Assembly: GCF_014650555.1 (NCBI RefSeq)
Contig: NZ_BMVE01000020.1
Span: forward strand, 1 to 64,000
DNA length: 64,000 bases
Reading direction: 5' to 3'
Source: Streptomyces goshikiensis
Lineage (GTDB): Bacteria; Actinomycetota; Actinomycetes; Streptomycetales; Streptomycetaceae
Positions 15,941 to 23,900 of the stretch are shown here, piece by piece. The translations under genes and the position numbers were made by a program. The number at the start of each line of letters is the position of its first letter. Within the stretch, counting starts at the first letter, position 1. Below the pieces are notes generated by a model. The model was not told where the DNA came from and did not search any database. It worked only from the letters and a program-made list of their open reading frames with translations.

Positions 15941-16899
15941 CCGAGACCGTGCCCTCTAAGGCACCCGGCGGGCCCGAGAGCCCCTTCCGCCACGAGCTGT
16001 ACCCCTACCGGGGCGACGCGCAGTTCCTGTCCGGGACGCTGGGCTTCATCCAGGAGGCCCTGGAGGGCGGTGAGGCGGTGGTCGTCGCCGTGCCCTCGGA
16101 CAAGACCTCGCTGCTGCGCGCCGAACTCTCCGACGAGCCCGCGGTCGCCTTCGTCGACGTGACGACGGCCGGCCCGAACCCCGGCCGGCTCGTCGCCGCG
16201 TGGTCGGCCTGGATGAAGGAGCGGGGCGAGGGTGACCGGCCCGTACGCGGTATCGGCGAAACCGCGTGGCACCAGGCGCGCAGCGCCGCCCACCTCTCCG
16301 AACTGCGTTACCACGAATGGCTGTTGAACCGGGCCTTCGCCCACAGCCCCACCTGGTCGATGCTGTGTCCCTACGACGCGGCCGATGAGGACCAGGACGC
16401 TCTGCGGTCGCTGTCGCGCTGCCACCCCCTGATCCGCCGGGACGGGCAGTACGCGACCAACGAGGAGTACCTCGGCGGGAACGAGTACGCCTTCGACGTC
16501 CTGTCCGCGCCCTGTGACCCGTTCCAGGAATTGAGCTTCACGCAAGGCGACCTGGCCGCGATCCGCGCGAAGGTCTCCCAGTGCGCCTCCGACGCGGGCG
16601 TCTCCGAGACCAAGCTGGCGAGGCTGGCCGTCGCCGTCACGGAGATCGCGACGAACAGCATCCGGCACGCCGGGGGCCAAGGCACCCTGCGCACCTGGAC
16701 CCAGGACACGACGTTCCTGTGCGAGTTCCGCGACTCGGGGTTCATCGCCGACGCGATGGCGGGCCGCAGCCGCCCCGACACCCACCAGATCGGTGGCCGG
16801 GGCCTCTGGCTCGCGCACCAGCTCTGCGACCTCGTCGAGATCCGCTCCACCCGTGACCAGGGCACGACGGTCCGCCTGCACATGGACGTCCCCCGCTAG
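15937..16899 (+). CDS. MEDS-domain anti-sigma-factor-like ATPase
   Basis: 320 residues from ATG 15937. A MEDS domain (YPYRGDAQFLSGTLGFIQEA, later AWHQARSAAHLSELRYHEWL) is followed by an RsbW/SpoIIAB-type HATPase domain. The N box is VAVTEIATNSIRHAGGQGTL; then come CEFRDSGFIADAM and GGRGLWLAHQLCDLVEIRST. This architecture is common in Streptomyces, where the kinase domain captures a sigma factor or phosphorylates a STAS partner. The overlapping STAS gene is the likely antagonist. Which ligand the MEDS domains sense is unknown. Confidence 0.88.
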   Translation: MTETVPSKAPGGPESPFRHELYPYRGDAQFLSGTLGFIQEALEGGEAVVVAVPSDKTSLLRAELSDEPAVAFVDVTTAGPNPGRLVAAWSAWMKERGEGDRPVRGIGETAWHQARSAAHLSELRYHEWLLNRAFAHSPTWSMLCPYDAADEDQDALRSLSRCHPLIRRDGQYATNEEYLGGNEYAFDVLSAPCDPFQELSFTQGDLAAIRAKVSQCASDAGVSETKLARLAVAVTEIATNSIRHAGGQGTLRTWTQDTTFLCEFRDSGFIADAMAGRSRPDTHQIGGRGLWLAHQLCDLVEIRSTRDQGTTVRLHMDVPR

Positions 16900-16959
16900 C
16901 CAAAACCACACCGGGCGCGTGGTGTTCGCAGCTCGGCAGCCGCAGCCGTCACGGCCGCG

Positions 16960-17796
16960 TCATGCCGCTTCGGGGGTGAAGGGACACAAGGCGTCGGCCC
17001 CGACACGCACCACGCCGTAGCTGCTCTCGGGCACCTCGTGCCAGGCACCCGGCAGATCGCCGAGGGGTTCGGACACCACCAGGCGGGTCTCGTCGGACAC
17101 CTCCTGGAGGAAGAGCATGTCGGGGTGGAGCTTGCGCAGCGAGTCCACCCGGCTGCTGTAGAAGAGCGACCGTGAGGTGCCCTGGCTGGAATACCGGAAG
17201 GCCCACAGGGTCGTCCCGTCGGTGACGGCGACCGTCATCTGCATCGGGTACTCCACACCGTGCTCGCGGCCGACGCGCTCCACCAGCCCCACCATCTTCG
17301 CGACGGCGGCCGGCGGGTCCTCCTCCAGGCCGAAGGTGAGCGCGAGGTAGAACATGACCTCCGAGTCCGTCGTCCCCTCGATCTCGGAGTACAGCGCGGG
17401 GTCCACGAGCATCGTGAGGTCCCGCCGCATGGCGTGGAAGCCGGCGATGGAGCCGTTGTGCATCCACATCCAGCGGCCGTGCCGGAACGGATGACAGTTC
17501 GTCTGCTGCACCGCCGTGCCCGTCGACGCCCGGATGTGGGCGAAGAACAGCGGAGAGGTCACGTGGTCCGCGAGCTCCCTCAGATTGCGGTTGTTCCAGG
17601 CCGGGCCGACGTCCCGCATGAGCGCGGGAGTGCCGTCACTGCCCTCCGGGTACCACCCGACACCGAACCCGTCGCCGTTCGTCGTCTCGACACCCAACTT
17701 GGAGTGCAGGCTCTGATCGATCAGCGAGTGGGCCGGTTTGTAGAGGATGGTGTCGAGCAGTATGGGCGTTCCCGAGTAAGCGAGCCATCGGCACAT
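16960..17796 (-). CDS. Class II glutamine amidotransferase
   Basis: 278 residues from ATG 17796. The enzyme begins MCRWLAYSGTPILLDTILYK: the Cys directly after the initiator is the N-terminal nucleophile of class II (Ntn) amidotransferases. Further family marks are ETTNGDGFGVGWYPEG, FFAHIRASTGTAVQQTNCHP and WMWMHNGSIAGF (the N and G oxyanion residues). The length matches the YafJ/EgtC-type subgroup. EgtC normally sits in an egtABCDE cluster making ergothioneine; none of those genes are here, so I keep the general name. The gene stands alone. Confidence 0.88.
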   Translation of the reverse strand: MCRWLAYSGTPILLDTILYKPAHSLIDQSLHSKLGVETTNGDGFGVGWYPEGSDGTPALMRDVGPAWNNRNLRELADHVTSPLFFAHIRASTGTAVQQTNCHPFRHGRWMWMHNGSIAGFHAMRRDLTMLVDPALYSEIEGTTDSEVMFYLALTFGLEEDPPAAVAKMVGLVERVGREHGVEYPMQMTVAVTDGTTLWAFRYSSQGTSRSLFYSSRVDSLRKLHPDMLFLQEVSDETRLVVSEPLGDLPGAWHEVPESSYGVVRVGADALCPFTPEAA

Positions 17797-18098
17797 GAGC
17801 GATCACCTGTGTTCCTGCCTGCACCCGCAGGGATACCGCGAGCTCTCGTCCGGCCAGTCTCATTTTCACCGCCCTCGCCGCGCATCGCCATGCGGATCCC
17901 GCACCGTAGCGGCCCGTACCCGGATGGTCACGACGGGTTCGAGGTAATACCGAAACCTGCCACGACAGTGGGGGCGGGATGCCCGCGCTCACTCGCCAGG
18001 TCAGAGGCCGAGTGCCTCGCGGGCGGTGGCTACTACGCTCATGCCGAATACGAGCCGTTCAAGCGGGCCCGGCCCGCACCCCGTGCAAGGATGGCCCC
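17797..18098. other. Intergenic region
   Basis: About 300 bases between divergently oriented genes. No coding frame, repeat or clear operator was recognised. Confidence 0.4.
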
Positions 18099-18467
18099 AT
18101 GGCTGCATCGACCGCGTTGTCTCTCCTCCGGAACCGCACCGACGGATCGTTCCTCTCGCTCTGGTCGAAGGATTCGGTCCTGTCCATCGGCTCGGTCGGC
18201 TCCGTGCTGTCCATCGGTTCCGTCGGGTCGGCCCTCTCCATCGGCTCGGTCGGCAGTGTCCTGTCGGCCGCCTCGATCGGGTCTTCCCTCTCGCTCGTCT
18301 CCGCCGGCTCCTGGCTGAGTACGGGCTCGGTGCTGTCCGCACAGTCCCGCTGGTCCGTACTCTCCTGGCGGTCTCGCGGCGGCTTCATGGCCGCCGGGGC
18401 CCTGACCGTGACGGCCGGCGCGGCAGCCGTCCTCGTACGCGGCCGCATCACCCACACGCGGCCTTAG
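18099..18467 (+). CDS. Nine-residue-repeat protein with C-terminal membrane segment
   Basis: 122 residues from ATG 18099; a longer frame upstream is noise. Residues 26-79 are six tandem nine-residue units, S-x-L-S-x-x-S-x-G, the first three nearly identical (SVLSIGSVG, SVLSIGSVG, SALSIGSVG). The DNA repeats in 27-bp units too, so recent duplication is likely. A regular Ser/Gly/aliphatic period of this kind suggests a beta-solenoid or stacked-strand fold. The C-terminus has a hydrophobic helix (MAAGALTVTAGAAAVLV) with an Arg-rich end, so the repeats are probably tethered at the membrane. I know no characterised homologue. Confidence 0.65.
   Translation: MAASTALSLLRNRTDGSFLSLWSKDSVLSIGSVGSVLSIGSVGSALSIGSVGSVLSAASIGSSLSLVSAGSWLSTGSVLSAQSRWSVLSWRSRGGFMAAGALTVTAGAAAVLVRGRITHTRP
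18174..18335 (+). repeat. Six 27-bp tandem units inside the repeat-protein gene
   Basis: DNA units of 27 bp (TCGGTCCTGTCCATCGGCTC type) encode the nine-residue repeats. The first three copies are close to identical and the later ones diverged. Confidence 0.7.
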
Positions 18468-18686
18468 CCGTCGGCCTGGGCCTCCAGGAGGTGCTCCAGC
18501 AACCGTGACGCCGACTGCAATCCTCTGCGCCACCGGAGCCCCGCCGAAGCGGTCCACCCCGCCACCCCCACCGCAGGTGCCAAGGGCCGCAAGGCCGACC
18601 GCTCAGAGGCACGTGAAACCTGTGGGGCTGACGACCGCCGCCGGAGGAGCCCCTCCGTAACCCAGCAGCGGGCCCTGCGGGCCCAA

Positions 18687-19946
18687 CTACGCGGTCGACG
18701 CCGTACGGGAGGCGTGTTGCCGTGCGCCGGTGACGATGAGTGAGACGTTCTGCCCGCCGAAGCCGAAGGAGTTGCTGAGCACGGCTTCCTGGGGGACGTC
18801 GCGTCGCTCCGCGACGACATCGAGGTCGATGCCGGGATCGACGCCGGCCGCGGTGAGGTTGCGGGTCGGCGGGATGACGCCGTGCTTCACGCTGAGGACG
18901 GCGATGAGAGCCTCGATCGCGCCGGCGGCGCCAAAGAGATGGCCGAGCGCCGCCTTGGGGGCTGTCACGGTGGCGCGGCCGAAGACCTCTCCGATTGCGT
19001 GCGCCTCGGCGACGTCGCCGGCTTGGGTTCCGGTGGCGTGGGCGTTGATGTGGCTGATCTGCTCGGGAGTCAGACCGGCTTGTGCGAGGGCCTTCCGCAT
19101 GGCCGAGATCTGACCGGAGCCGTCGGGAGCAGGGGCCGTGATGTGGTGAGCGTCGGCGGCGATGCCGGCGCCCGCGAGTACCGCGTGGACACGCGCGCCC
19201 CGGGCACTGGCGTGTTCGGCGCTTTCGAGCACTACGACGGCCGCGCCTTCACTGAGGACGAAACCGCTGCGGTCCGCGGCGAACGGCCGGGAGGCCGAGG
19301 CGGGTTCGGCGGTGTGTCGCGACAGTGCTTGCGCCTGGGCGAAGCCGGCGACGGTGATCGGGGTGATAGCGGCCTCGGTTCCACCCGCGATGACCACGTC
19401 CGCCTCGCCGGCACGGATGAGCCTGGCCCCCAGGGCGATCGCCTCGGCACCGGAAGAGCACGCCGAGACGGGCGTGTAGGCCCCGGCCCGCGCGCCGTAT
19501 TCGATGCTGATCAGCGCTGCCGCCGCATTGGGCATGAGCATGGGGACCGTGCGTGGCGAGACGCGCCGTGTCCCGGCCGCCTCCAGCGCGTCGTCTTCCT
19601 TCAGCAGCGTCCGTATGCCCCCGATGCCCGTGCCGATCGCCGAGGCGAGCCGGTCCGGGTCCACCCGTGGGGCACCGGCATCGGCCCAGGCCTCGGCCGC
19701 CGCGGTGAAGGCAGCCTGCTGTGAGCGGTCGAGCCGCCTGGCCTGTACCGGCAGCAGCGACTCGGCGGGGTCGATCGCCATGGTCCCCGCGACGATGTCG
19801 GGAAGACCGGCGCCTACGTGGCCGGGCAGGACCCCGCCACGGATGCCGGACTTGCCGGCAAGCAGGGCGTCCCAGGTGGACTCGACGTCTCCACCGAGTG
19901 GGGTGATCGCGCCGAGTCCGGTCACGACGACTTCAGTCCGGTGCAT
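18687..19946 (-). CDS. fabF: Beta-ketoacyl-ACP synthase II (FabF-like)
   Basis: 419 residues from ATG 19946, which has AAGG before it; a longer frame starting at a TTG upstream would run through an operator. The thiolase-fold condensing enzyme has the complete Cys-His-His triad: C163 in TPVSACSSGAEAIALG, H303 in INAHATGTQAGD and H336 in KAALGHLFGAAGA, plus the C-terminal SNSFGFGGQNVSLIV. It condenses malonyl-ACP with acyl-ACP in fatty acid elongation. It is not in the main fab operon: no ACP, FabH or FabD lies nearby, and it is divergent from its own TetR gene. A role in membrane lipid adjustment or a specialised lipid is therefore likelier than housekeeping. Confidence 0.9.
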   Translation of the reverse strand: MHRTEVVVTGLGAITPLGGDVESTWDALLAGKSGIRGGVLPGHVGAGLPDIVAGTMAIDPAESLLPVQARRLDRSQQAAFTAAAEAWADAGAPRVDPDRLASAIGTGIGGIRTLLKEDDALEAAGTRRVSPRTVPMLMPNAAAALISIEYGARAGAYTPVSACSSGAEAIALGARLIRAGEADVVIAGGTEAAITPITVAGFAQAQALSRHTAEPASASRPFAADRSGFVLSEGAAVVVLESAEHASARGARVHAVLAGAGIAADAHHITAPAPDGSGQISAMRKALAQAGLTPEQISHINAHATGTQAGDVAEAHAIGEVFGRATVTAPKAALGHLFGAAGAIEALIAVLSVKHGVIPPTRNLTAAGVDPGIDLDVVAERRDVPQEAVLSNSFGFGGQNVSLIVTGARQHASRTASTA

Positions 19947-19960
19947 GTCCTTGGGTCTTT

Positions 19961-19977
19961 CTTGTATGCGATACAAG
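19961..19977. promoter_or_regulatory. TetR operator 1 (fabF side)
   Basis: Perfect inverted repeat CTTGTAT-GCG-ATACAAG, 14 bases before the fabF start. The same half-site TTGTAT recurs at 19991-20005, centre to centre 29 bp. Confidence 0.75.
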
Positions 19978-19990
19978 TGAACGAGCCCTG

Positions 19991-20005
19991 TTGTATCACA
20001 TACAA
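19991..20005. promoter_or_regulatory. TetR operator 2 overlapping a leaderless promoter
   Basis: Perfect inverted repeat TTGTAT-CAC-ATACAA. It overlaps a good -10 box TACAAT (20001-20006) whose predicted start is at GTG 20013, so the regulator mRNA is probably leaderless and autoregulated. Confidence 0.7.
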
Positions 20006-20012
20006 TTCGGGC

Positions 20013-20639
20013 GTGGAGAAGAAGCGAACCGAAGCTGGATCAACGTCGCCCCGGTCGCGTGACCGCGGTCGCGCGACGAGGCGCCGGCTCATTGAGGAAA
20101 CCGCCCGGCTCTGCAAGGAGCGGCCCGGAGCTGAGGTGAGCGTCGCGGAGATCGCGAACGCGGCAGGTGTCTTCCCCAATCAGGTCACCTACCACTTCGG
20201 CTCCAAGGACTCGCTGCTCGTGCACGCCGCCTTTCTCGGCTTGCTGCACGACGCCCGACGGATCGAGCGCATCGGTCGCCAGGCCCCCGATGCGGCGGCA
20301 TTTCGACGCAACGTCGCCCGCGCCGTACTGGCCATGCCCTCGCTCCCCTCGGTCGCGCGAGCACTCGCCGCCGGGATCTCCAAGCCCGAACTCGCCCCCG
20401 TGGTCGACCGGCACCTCCAGTTGCTGTTCCGGCAATCCGAGCGCTTCGTGAGTCAGCTCACCGACAGGCGCGGCTGGAGGACCCGTCGGCCGCTCAGCGT
20501 GGAGACCCGGACGTTCTGGAGCACCGCGCTCGGCGCCGTGCTGCTCGTCCGCGCCGGGGCGCACGGCACTGTCGCCGACCTCGACCTCGCGGGAGCATTG
20601 ACCATCCACGACGACTCCGCCGCAGGCCCGTCCGACTGA
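20013..20639 (+). CDS. TetR-family regulator of the divergent fabF-like gene
   Basis: 208 residues from GTG 20013. The N-terminal domain reads RGRATRRRLIEETARLCKER then VSVAEIANAAGVFPNQVTYH and FGSKDSLLVHAAFLG, a TetR helix-turn-helix. The rest is an all-helical ligand domain. Two identical palindromes lie between it and the ketoacyl synthase gene, so it almost certainly represses both promoters. By analogy with FabR- and FasR-type regulators the ligand could be an acyl-CoA or acyl-ACP, but this is inference. Confidence 0.9.
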   Translation: MEKKRTEAGSTSPRSRDRGRATRRRLIEETARLCKERPGAEVSVAEIANAAGVFPNQVTYHFGSKDSLLVHAAFLGLLHDARRIERIGRQAPDAAAFRRNVARAVLAMPSLPSVARALAAGISKPELAPVVDRHLQLLFRQSERFVSQLTDRRGWRTRRPLSVETRTFWSTALGAVLLVRAGAHGTVADLDLAGALTIHDDSAAGPSD

Positions 20640-20734
20640 GCCGGCCGCGCACACCGCCGGGGACGGGGAATTTCTGAGACCGGCAGGACAGGCGACTCAC
20701 GCTTCTCCACCACCTCGATCGCGGGAGGACCGCA

Positions 20735-21013
20735 GTGAGCGGCGACGAACCATCAGGCGACAGCCTGGCCTTCACCCGTGTGACCACTTTGTGGGCAGCT
20801 CATACGGGCGAGTCTTTCCCCGACGGGCTGCGTTGGGTCGACGCACCCAGCGGCGCCCCAGTTCCCGCCCTCGACTTCTACGCGGCCGGTTGCGTCAACG
20901 CCTACCTCGCCGGACAGGGCGTACTCGATCCGCAGCGCCATCGCATCCTGACCGAGTGCGCTACGGACCTCGAAGCCATCCTTCCTGGACTGACCGGCCA
21001 CGACGCCACGTAG
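20735..21013 (+). CDS. Hypothetical protein, 92 aa
   Basis: 92 residues from GTG 20735, with GGGAGG upstream. Acidic and soluble, no signal peptide. Stretches such as LAFTRVTTLWAAHTGESFPD and YAAGCVNAYLAGQGVLDPQR look like real protein with typical codon use. No known domain recognised; short proteins of this type are common as single genes in Streptomyces. Confidence 0.6.
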   Translation: MSGDEPSGDSLAFTRVTTLWAAHTGESFPDGLRWVDAPSGAPVPALDFYAAGCVNAYLAGQGVLDPQRHRILTECATDLEAILPGLTGHDAT

Positions 21014-21125
21014 GTCGCCAGGCTGATCCGCATGGCTGAGCTGATCACCCACCCCCACCGTGCCCGGGGGCGATCTCGCTGAGCACGAACCGCTGGCTCG
21101 GCGCCCTCTGGTCATCTCCCCGGAG

Positions 21126-21584
21126 TCAGCTGGCCTGGCCTTCGAGGAAGTGACGGATTTCGGCGGCGAAGGATGCCATCTGTTCGCCGGCTTCCAGCTG
21201 CGTGGTCACCGAAGCACTCCAACCGCCCGCGGCCGTCCGCCAAGGGCGCAGTGTCCAGGTCAAATTGACGTAGCCACCGGGCCGGAAGACTGCGGACACG
21301 GCGAAGTCGTGGTCGTCGGTCTCCCAGCACTGCTCGCCGTCCCAGCCGGTGAAGTCCCCGGCGAGCTTCACCAGGAACGGCGCAAGATCGCTGCTGTTCC
21401 CGATCCAGGCCACGGCCTTGTCGAGGCGAGCGGTCATCCCGGGCGCCTGAACCTCGACCGAGTAGTGCACGCAGTAGTCGTCGGAGCTGTGGCGGTCACG
21501 GAAGCTGACTCCTACGGACACGTTGTCCTGGCAGCGGATGGTCACGCACGGCTGCTCATCGAAATCGTCGACTTGGGAGTTCAC
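21126..21584 (-). CDS. DUF6228-like hypothetical protein
   Basis: 152 residues from ATG 21584. It carries TIRCQDNVSVGVSFRDRHSS, VEVQAPGMTARLDKAVAWIG and GWDGEQCWETDDHDFAVSAV, with a final beta-rich part containing YVNLTWTLRPW. This pattern I associate with the DUF6228 family of small actinobacterial proteins of unknown function. Single gene; no regulation signals visible. The family name rests on memory of sequence pattern only. Confidence 0.65.
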   Translation of the reverse strand: MNSQVDDFDEQPCVTIRCQDNVSVGVSFRDRHSSDDYCVHYSVEVQAPGMTARLDKAVAWIGNSSDLAPFLVKLAGDFTGWDGEQCWETDDHDFAVSAVFRPGGYVNLTWTLRPWRTAAGGWSASVTTQLEAGEQMASFAAEIRHFLEGQAS

Positions 21585-21798
21585 CAGAGAACCCTAAGCC
21601 AGCGCAGAACCCGCCCCGTCATGGGTGCGAGGCCGTCTCCTTCGGATCGCTTCGACGAAGATGGCGGCGAGGTGGACTGGTCGGCCGGCTGCGGATCGCC
21701 GCCCGGATCCCGCGCCGCCGCGGCGCTGTTGGCTGGCTGTGGAGACGTTGCCGGGGCCCTGGTGCGCGGGTGGTGGCCGGGCAGGCTAGTTTGCTGGG

Positions 21799-22239
21799 AT
21801 GAGTCTCCTTGATGATGTGGCCGAGCGCGACGGCTGGCGGTGCTGGGTATGTGATGAACCGGTCGATCCCGACGAGTCGGTGAACGACCCGCGGGGGCCC
21901 AGCGTCGACAGCCGGACCGCCGACCGGAAAGCGAAGGTCGCCGAGCGGCTCGCGCACCGCGGGTGCAACACCCGCAAGGGCGCGGTCAAGGTGGTCATCG
22001 CCTGGCCGGAGCACCTGTACGTGGTCGAACCCGCGCCGCTGATCGCCGTTGCCGACAGGCTGGAGCGCAAGGGGGGCCGCGAGATGGTGGGCCGTTGTCC
22101 GACGAAGCGGGACGCCCAAGAGGCGGCGGATTGGCTGGTGGACCGGTTCTCCCGACTGGTGCCGGGGCTGCCGGTGACCGCCGACATCCAGGCGGGCGGA
22201 GGCCAGTTCCTTGTCCTCCTGGCCACAGGCCGCCGCTGA
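21799..22239 (+). CDS. Hypothetical protein with HNH-like cysteine/histidine N-terminus
   Basis: 146 residues from ATG 21799. The N-terminus WRCWVCDEPVDPDES, then the spaced RGCNTRKG, resembles the zinc-site and N of HNH-type nucleases, but the catalytic HH is not seen, so nuclease activity is doubtful. The second half (DAQEAADWLVDRFSRLVPGL, then a strand ending FLVLLATGR) looks like an unrelated small alpha/beta unit. A -10-like TAGTTT lies 6 bases before the ATG and no ribosome-binding site is seen, so the mRNA may be leaderless. Confidence 0.6.
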   Translation: MSLLDDVAERDGWRCWVCDEPVDPDESVNDPRGPSVDSRTADRKAKVAERLAHRGCNTRKGAVKVVIAWPEHLYVVEPAPLIAVADRLERKGGREMVGRCPTKRDAQEAADWLVDRFSRLVPGLPVTADIQAGGGQFLVLLATGRR

Positions 22240-22346
22240 TCGGGGGATACCCGCGCACGCTCGCGTCGAGACGGTGTCATCTGACGATCCAGCTGTTCCT
22301 TTTGGGCAGGTCAGCCGCCGTGGGCAAGCTCCTTCCGGAAAATGAC

Positions 22347-22379
22347 ACCTCTTCCCACGGAGTAGCCGGGGGAAGAGGT
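22347..22379. terminator. Hairpin between divergent-looking units
   Basis: Perfect 10-bp stem ACCTCTTCCC / GGGAAGAGGT with a 13-base loop, downstream of the gene ending at 22239. It can act in both directions; it may alternatively be an insertion-element end. Confidence 0.5.
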
Positions 22380-22435
22380 TCCCCTGTCGGTGCCGGCGGT
22401 GGCCGGCTGCGGTATGGCGACCGCGTCGCGCCGGT

Positions 22436-22507
22436 TCATTTCGCCAAGGACGCGGTCCTCTCAACCACCCACCGGTGACTGCCGAGTTGCTCTGCGACCG
22501 CTGTTAG
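22436..22507 (-). mobile_element. Possible IS5-type transposase fragment
   Basis: A leftward frame encodes AVAEQLGSHRWVVERTASLA before a stop at 22438-22436. The HRWVVERT string is the conserved C-terminal signature of IS5-family transposases, where the E is catalytic. Only about 24 codons survive, and the normal continuation is missing. Confidence 0.45.
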
Positions 22508-22517
22508 CCTGCCGTCC

Positions 22518-23768
22518 ATGATCAAAGACACTCCGACAGGCCGGATAGGCAGCATGGTGGGGGACAGCAGGCCGGAGCGCGTGCTGATCGCCGCCAGTTT
22601 CGTCAACCGGGTCGGCAACGGCCTGTTCAACGCGGCGTCGGCGCTCTATTTCACCTTGGTCGTGGGCCTGCCCGCAGCGCAGGTCGGTGCGGCGCTCACC
22701 ATCGCCGGAGTGATCGGCTTATGCGCGGGGATCCCCGGCGGGCATCTCGCCGACCGGCGCGGGGCGCGCACGATCATGATGCTGGCCCTCGCGGTCCAGG
22801 CGATGTCGATGGCCGCCCTCGTCCTCGTCGAGAGCTGGACCGCGCTTACGGTCATCGCGACGGTCGACCAGATCGCCGCGGCGGCCGGTGGCGCGGCCTG
22901 GGGCGCCTTGGTGGTCCGGGTCGGGGGTGATCGCCCGGCCCGCTTCCGGGCGAAGTTGCGCACCTTCGTCAACCTGGGCGTCGTTCTCGGAACGGTGGGT
23001 GCCGGGCTGGCGCTGGCCGCGGACACCCGTGGTGCCTATGTCACGCTGATCCTCGGCAACGCCGCGAGCTTCGCCCTGTGCGCGGTGCTGTTGCTCCTGC
23101 TGCCCCGCTATCCGGTGCTGGCAGCGCCGCCGCAGCAGAGTCGCTGGGTCGCTTTCGCGGACCGCCCGTTCCTGACGTTCACCGCTCTCTACGGGGCCAT
23201 GGGACTTCAGTACCAGGTGGTCTCCCTGCTCCTGCCGATCTGGATCTCCCAACACACCGAAGCGCCGCGCTGGACGGTAGCCGCGCTGTTCGCCGTCAAT
23301 GCCGCCTTCTGCGTACTGCTGCAGACCAGGATCGGGTCCCGTATCGAAACCCCGCACGACGGCGGCAGGGCATTTCGTATCGCCGGGCTGCTCTTCCTCG
23401 TCAGCTGCCCGATGATGGCACTGGCGGCGTACACCCCGGTCTGGGCCGCAGTGGGACTGGTCCTGGCAGCGATCTTCGTCCACAGCCTGGCAGAGGTCTG
23501 GGAGTCCTCGGCGTGCTTCGCCCTGGGCTTCGGTCTGGCCCCCGACCACGCCCAGGGCCAGTACCAAGGTGTGCTCGGCCTCGGCTTCAGCACGGGCCAG
23601 GCCCTTGCCCCCGCGATCCTCACCACGGTGGTGTTCGGCCTCGGCACGGCGGGCTGGCTGCTCCTGGCGGGCTTCTTCGCGGCGCTGGGCGCTGCCGGGC
23701 CGCCTCTTGCCCGCTGGGGCATGCGGACCCGGCCCCAGCCGGGCATTGCCGCGGAAGTGACGGGATGA
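22518..23768 (+). CDS. MFS transporter, 12 helices
   Basis: 416 residues from ATG 22518. Around twelve hydrophobic segments are visible; the loop 2-3 motif A appears as GGHLADRRGARTIM and there is a helix 5 region GVVLGTVGAGLALAADTRGA. The type is that of small-molecule MFS exporters in Streptomyces with unknown substrates. No good ribosome-binding site is seen; a -10-like TAGCCT at 22505-22510 puts the transcript start at the ATG, so it may be leaderless. A strong hairpin follows the gene. Confidence 0.85.
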   Translation: MIKDTPTGRIGSMVGDSRPERVLIAASFVNRVGNGLFNAASALYFTLVVGLPAAQVGAALTIAGVIGLCAGIPGGHLADRRGARTIMMLALAVQAMSMAALVLVESWTALTVIATVDQIAAAAGGAAWGALVVRVGGDRPARFRAKLRTFVNLGVVLGTVGAGLALAADTRGAYVTLILGNAASFALCAVLLLLLPRYPVLAAPPQQSRWVAFADRPFLTFTALYGAMGLQYQVVSLLLPIWISQHTEAPRWTVAALFAVNAAFCVLLQTRIGSRIETPHDGGRAFRIAGLLFLVSCPMMALAAYTPVWAAVGLVLAAIFVHSLAEVWESSACFALGFGLAPDHAQGQYQGVLGLGFSTGQALAPAILTTVVFGLGTAGWLLLAGFFAALGAAGPPLARWGMRTRPQPGIAAEVTG

Positions 23769-23790
23769 GCACGGCGGCGTAGGCGGGGGG

Positions 23791-23828
23791 TGGGGCCCGG
23801 TGCGCGAACGTCCCGGCACCGGGCCCCA
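23791..23828 (+). terminator. Hairpin terminator after MFS gene
   Basis: Perfect 13-bp stem TGGGGCCCGGTGC / GCACCGGGCCCCA with a 12-base loop, 22 bases after the MFS stop and before the convergent deacetylase gene. Confidence 0.7.
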
Positions 23829-23900
23829 CTACGCCTCGTCACCGTCCCGCCCCCCATTCCGGAGAGCCACGGCAACCCGGGTACCCGTCGGACAAGCGGG

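Noticed and set aside
16960..17796. Calling the amidotransferase EgtC of an ergothioneine cluster
   Set aside because: No egtA, B, D or E gene lies nearby.
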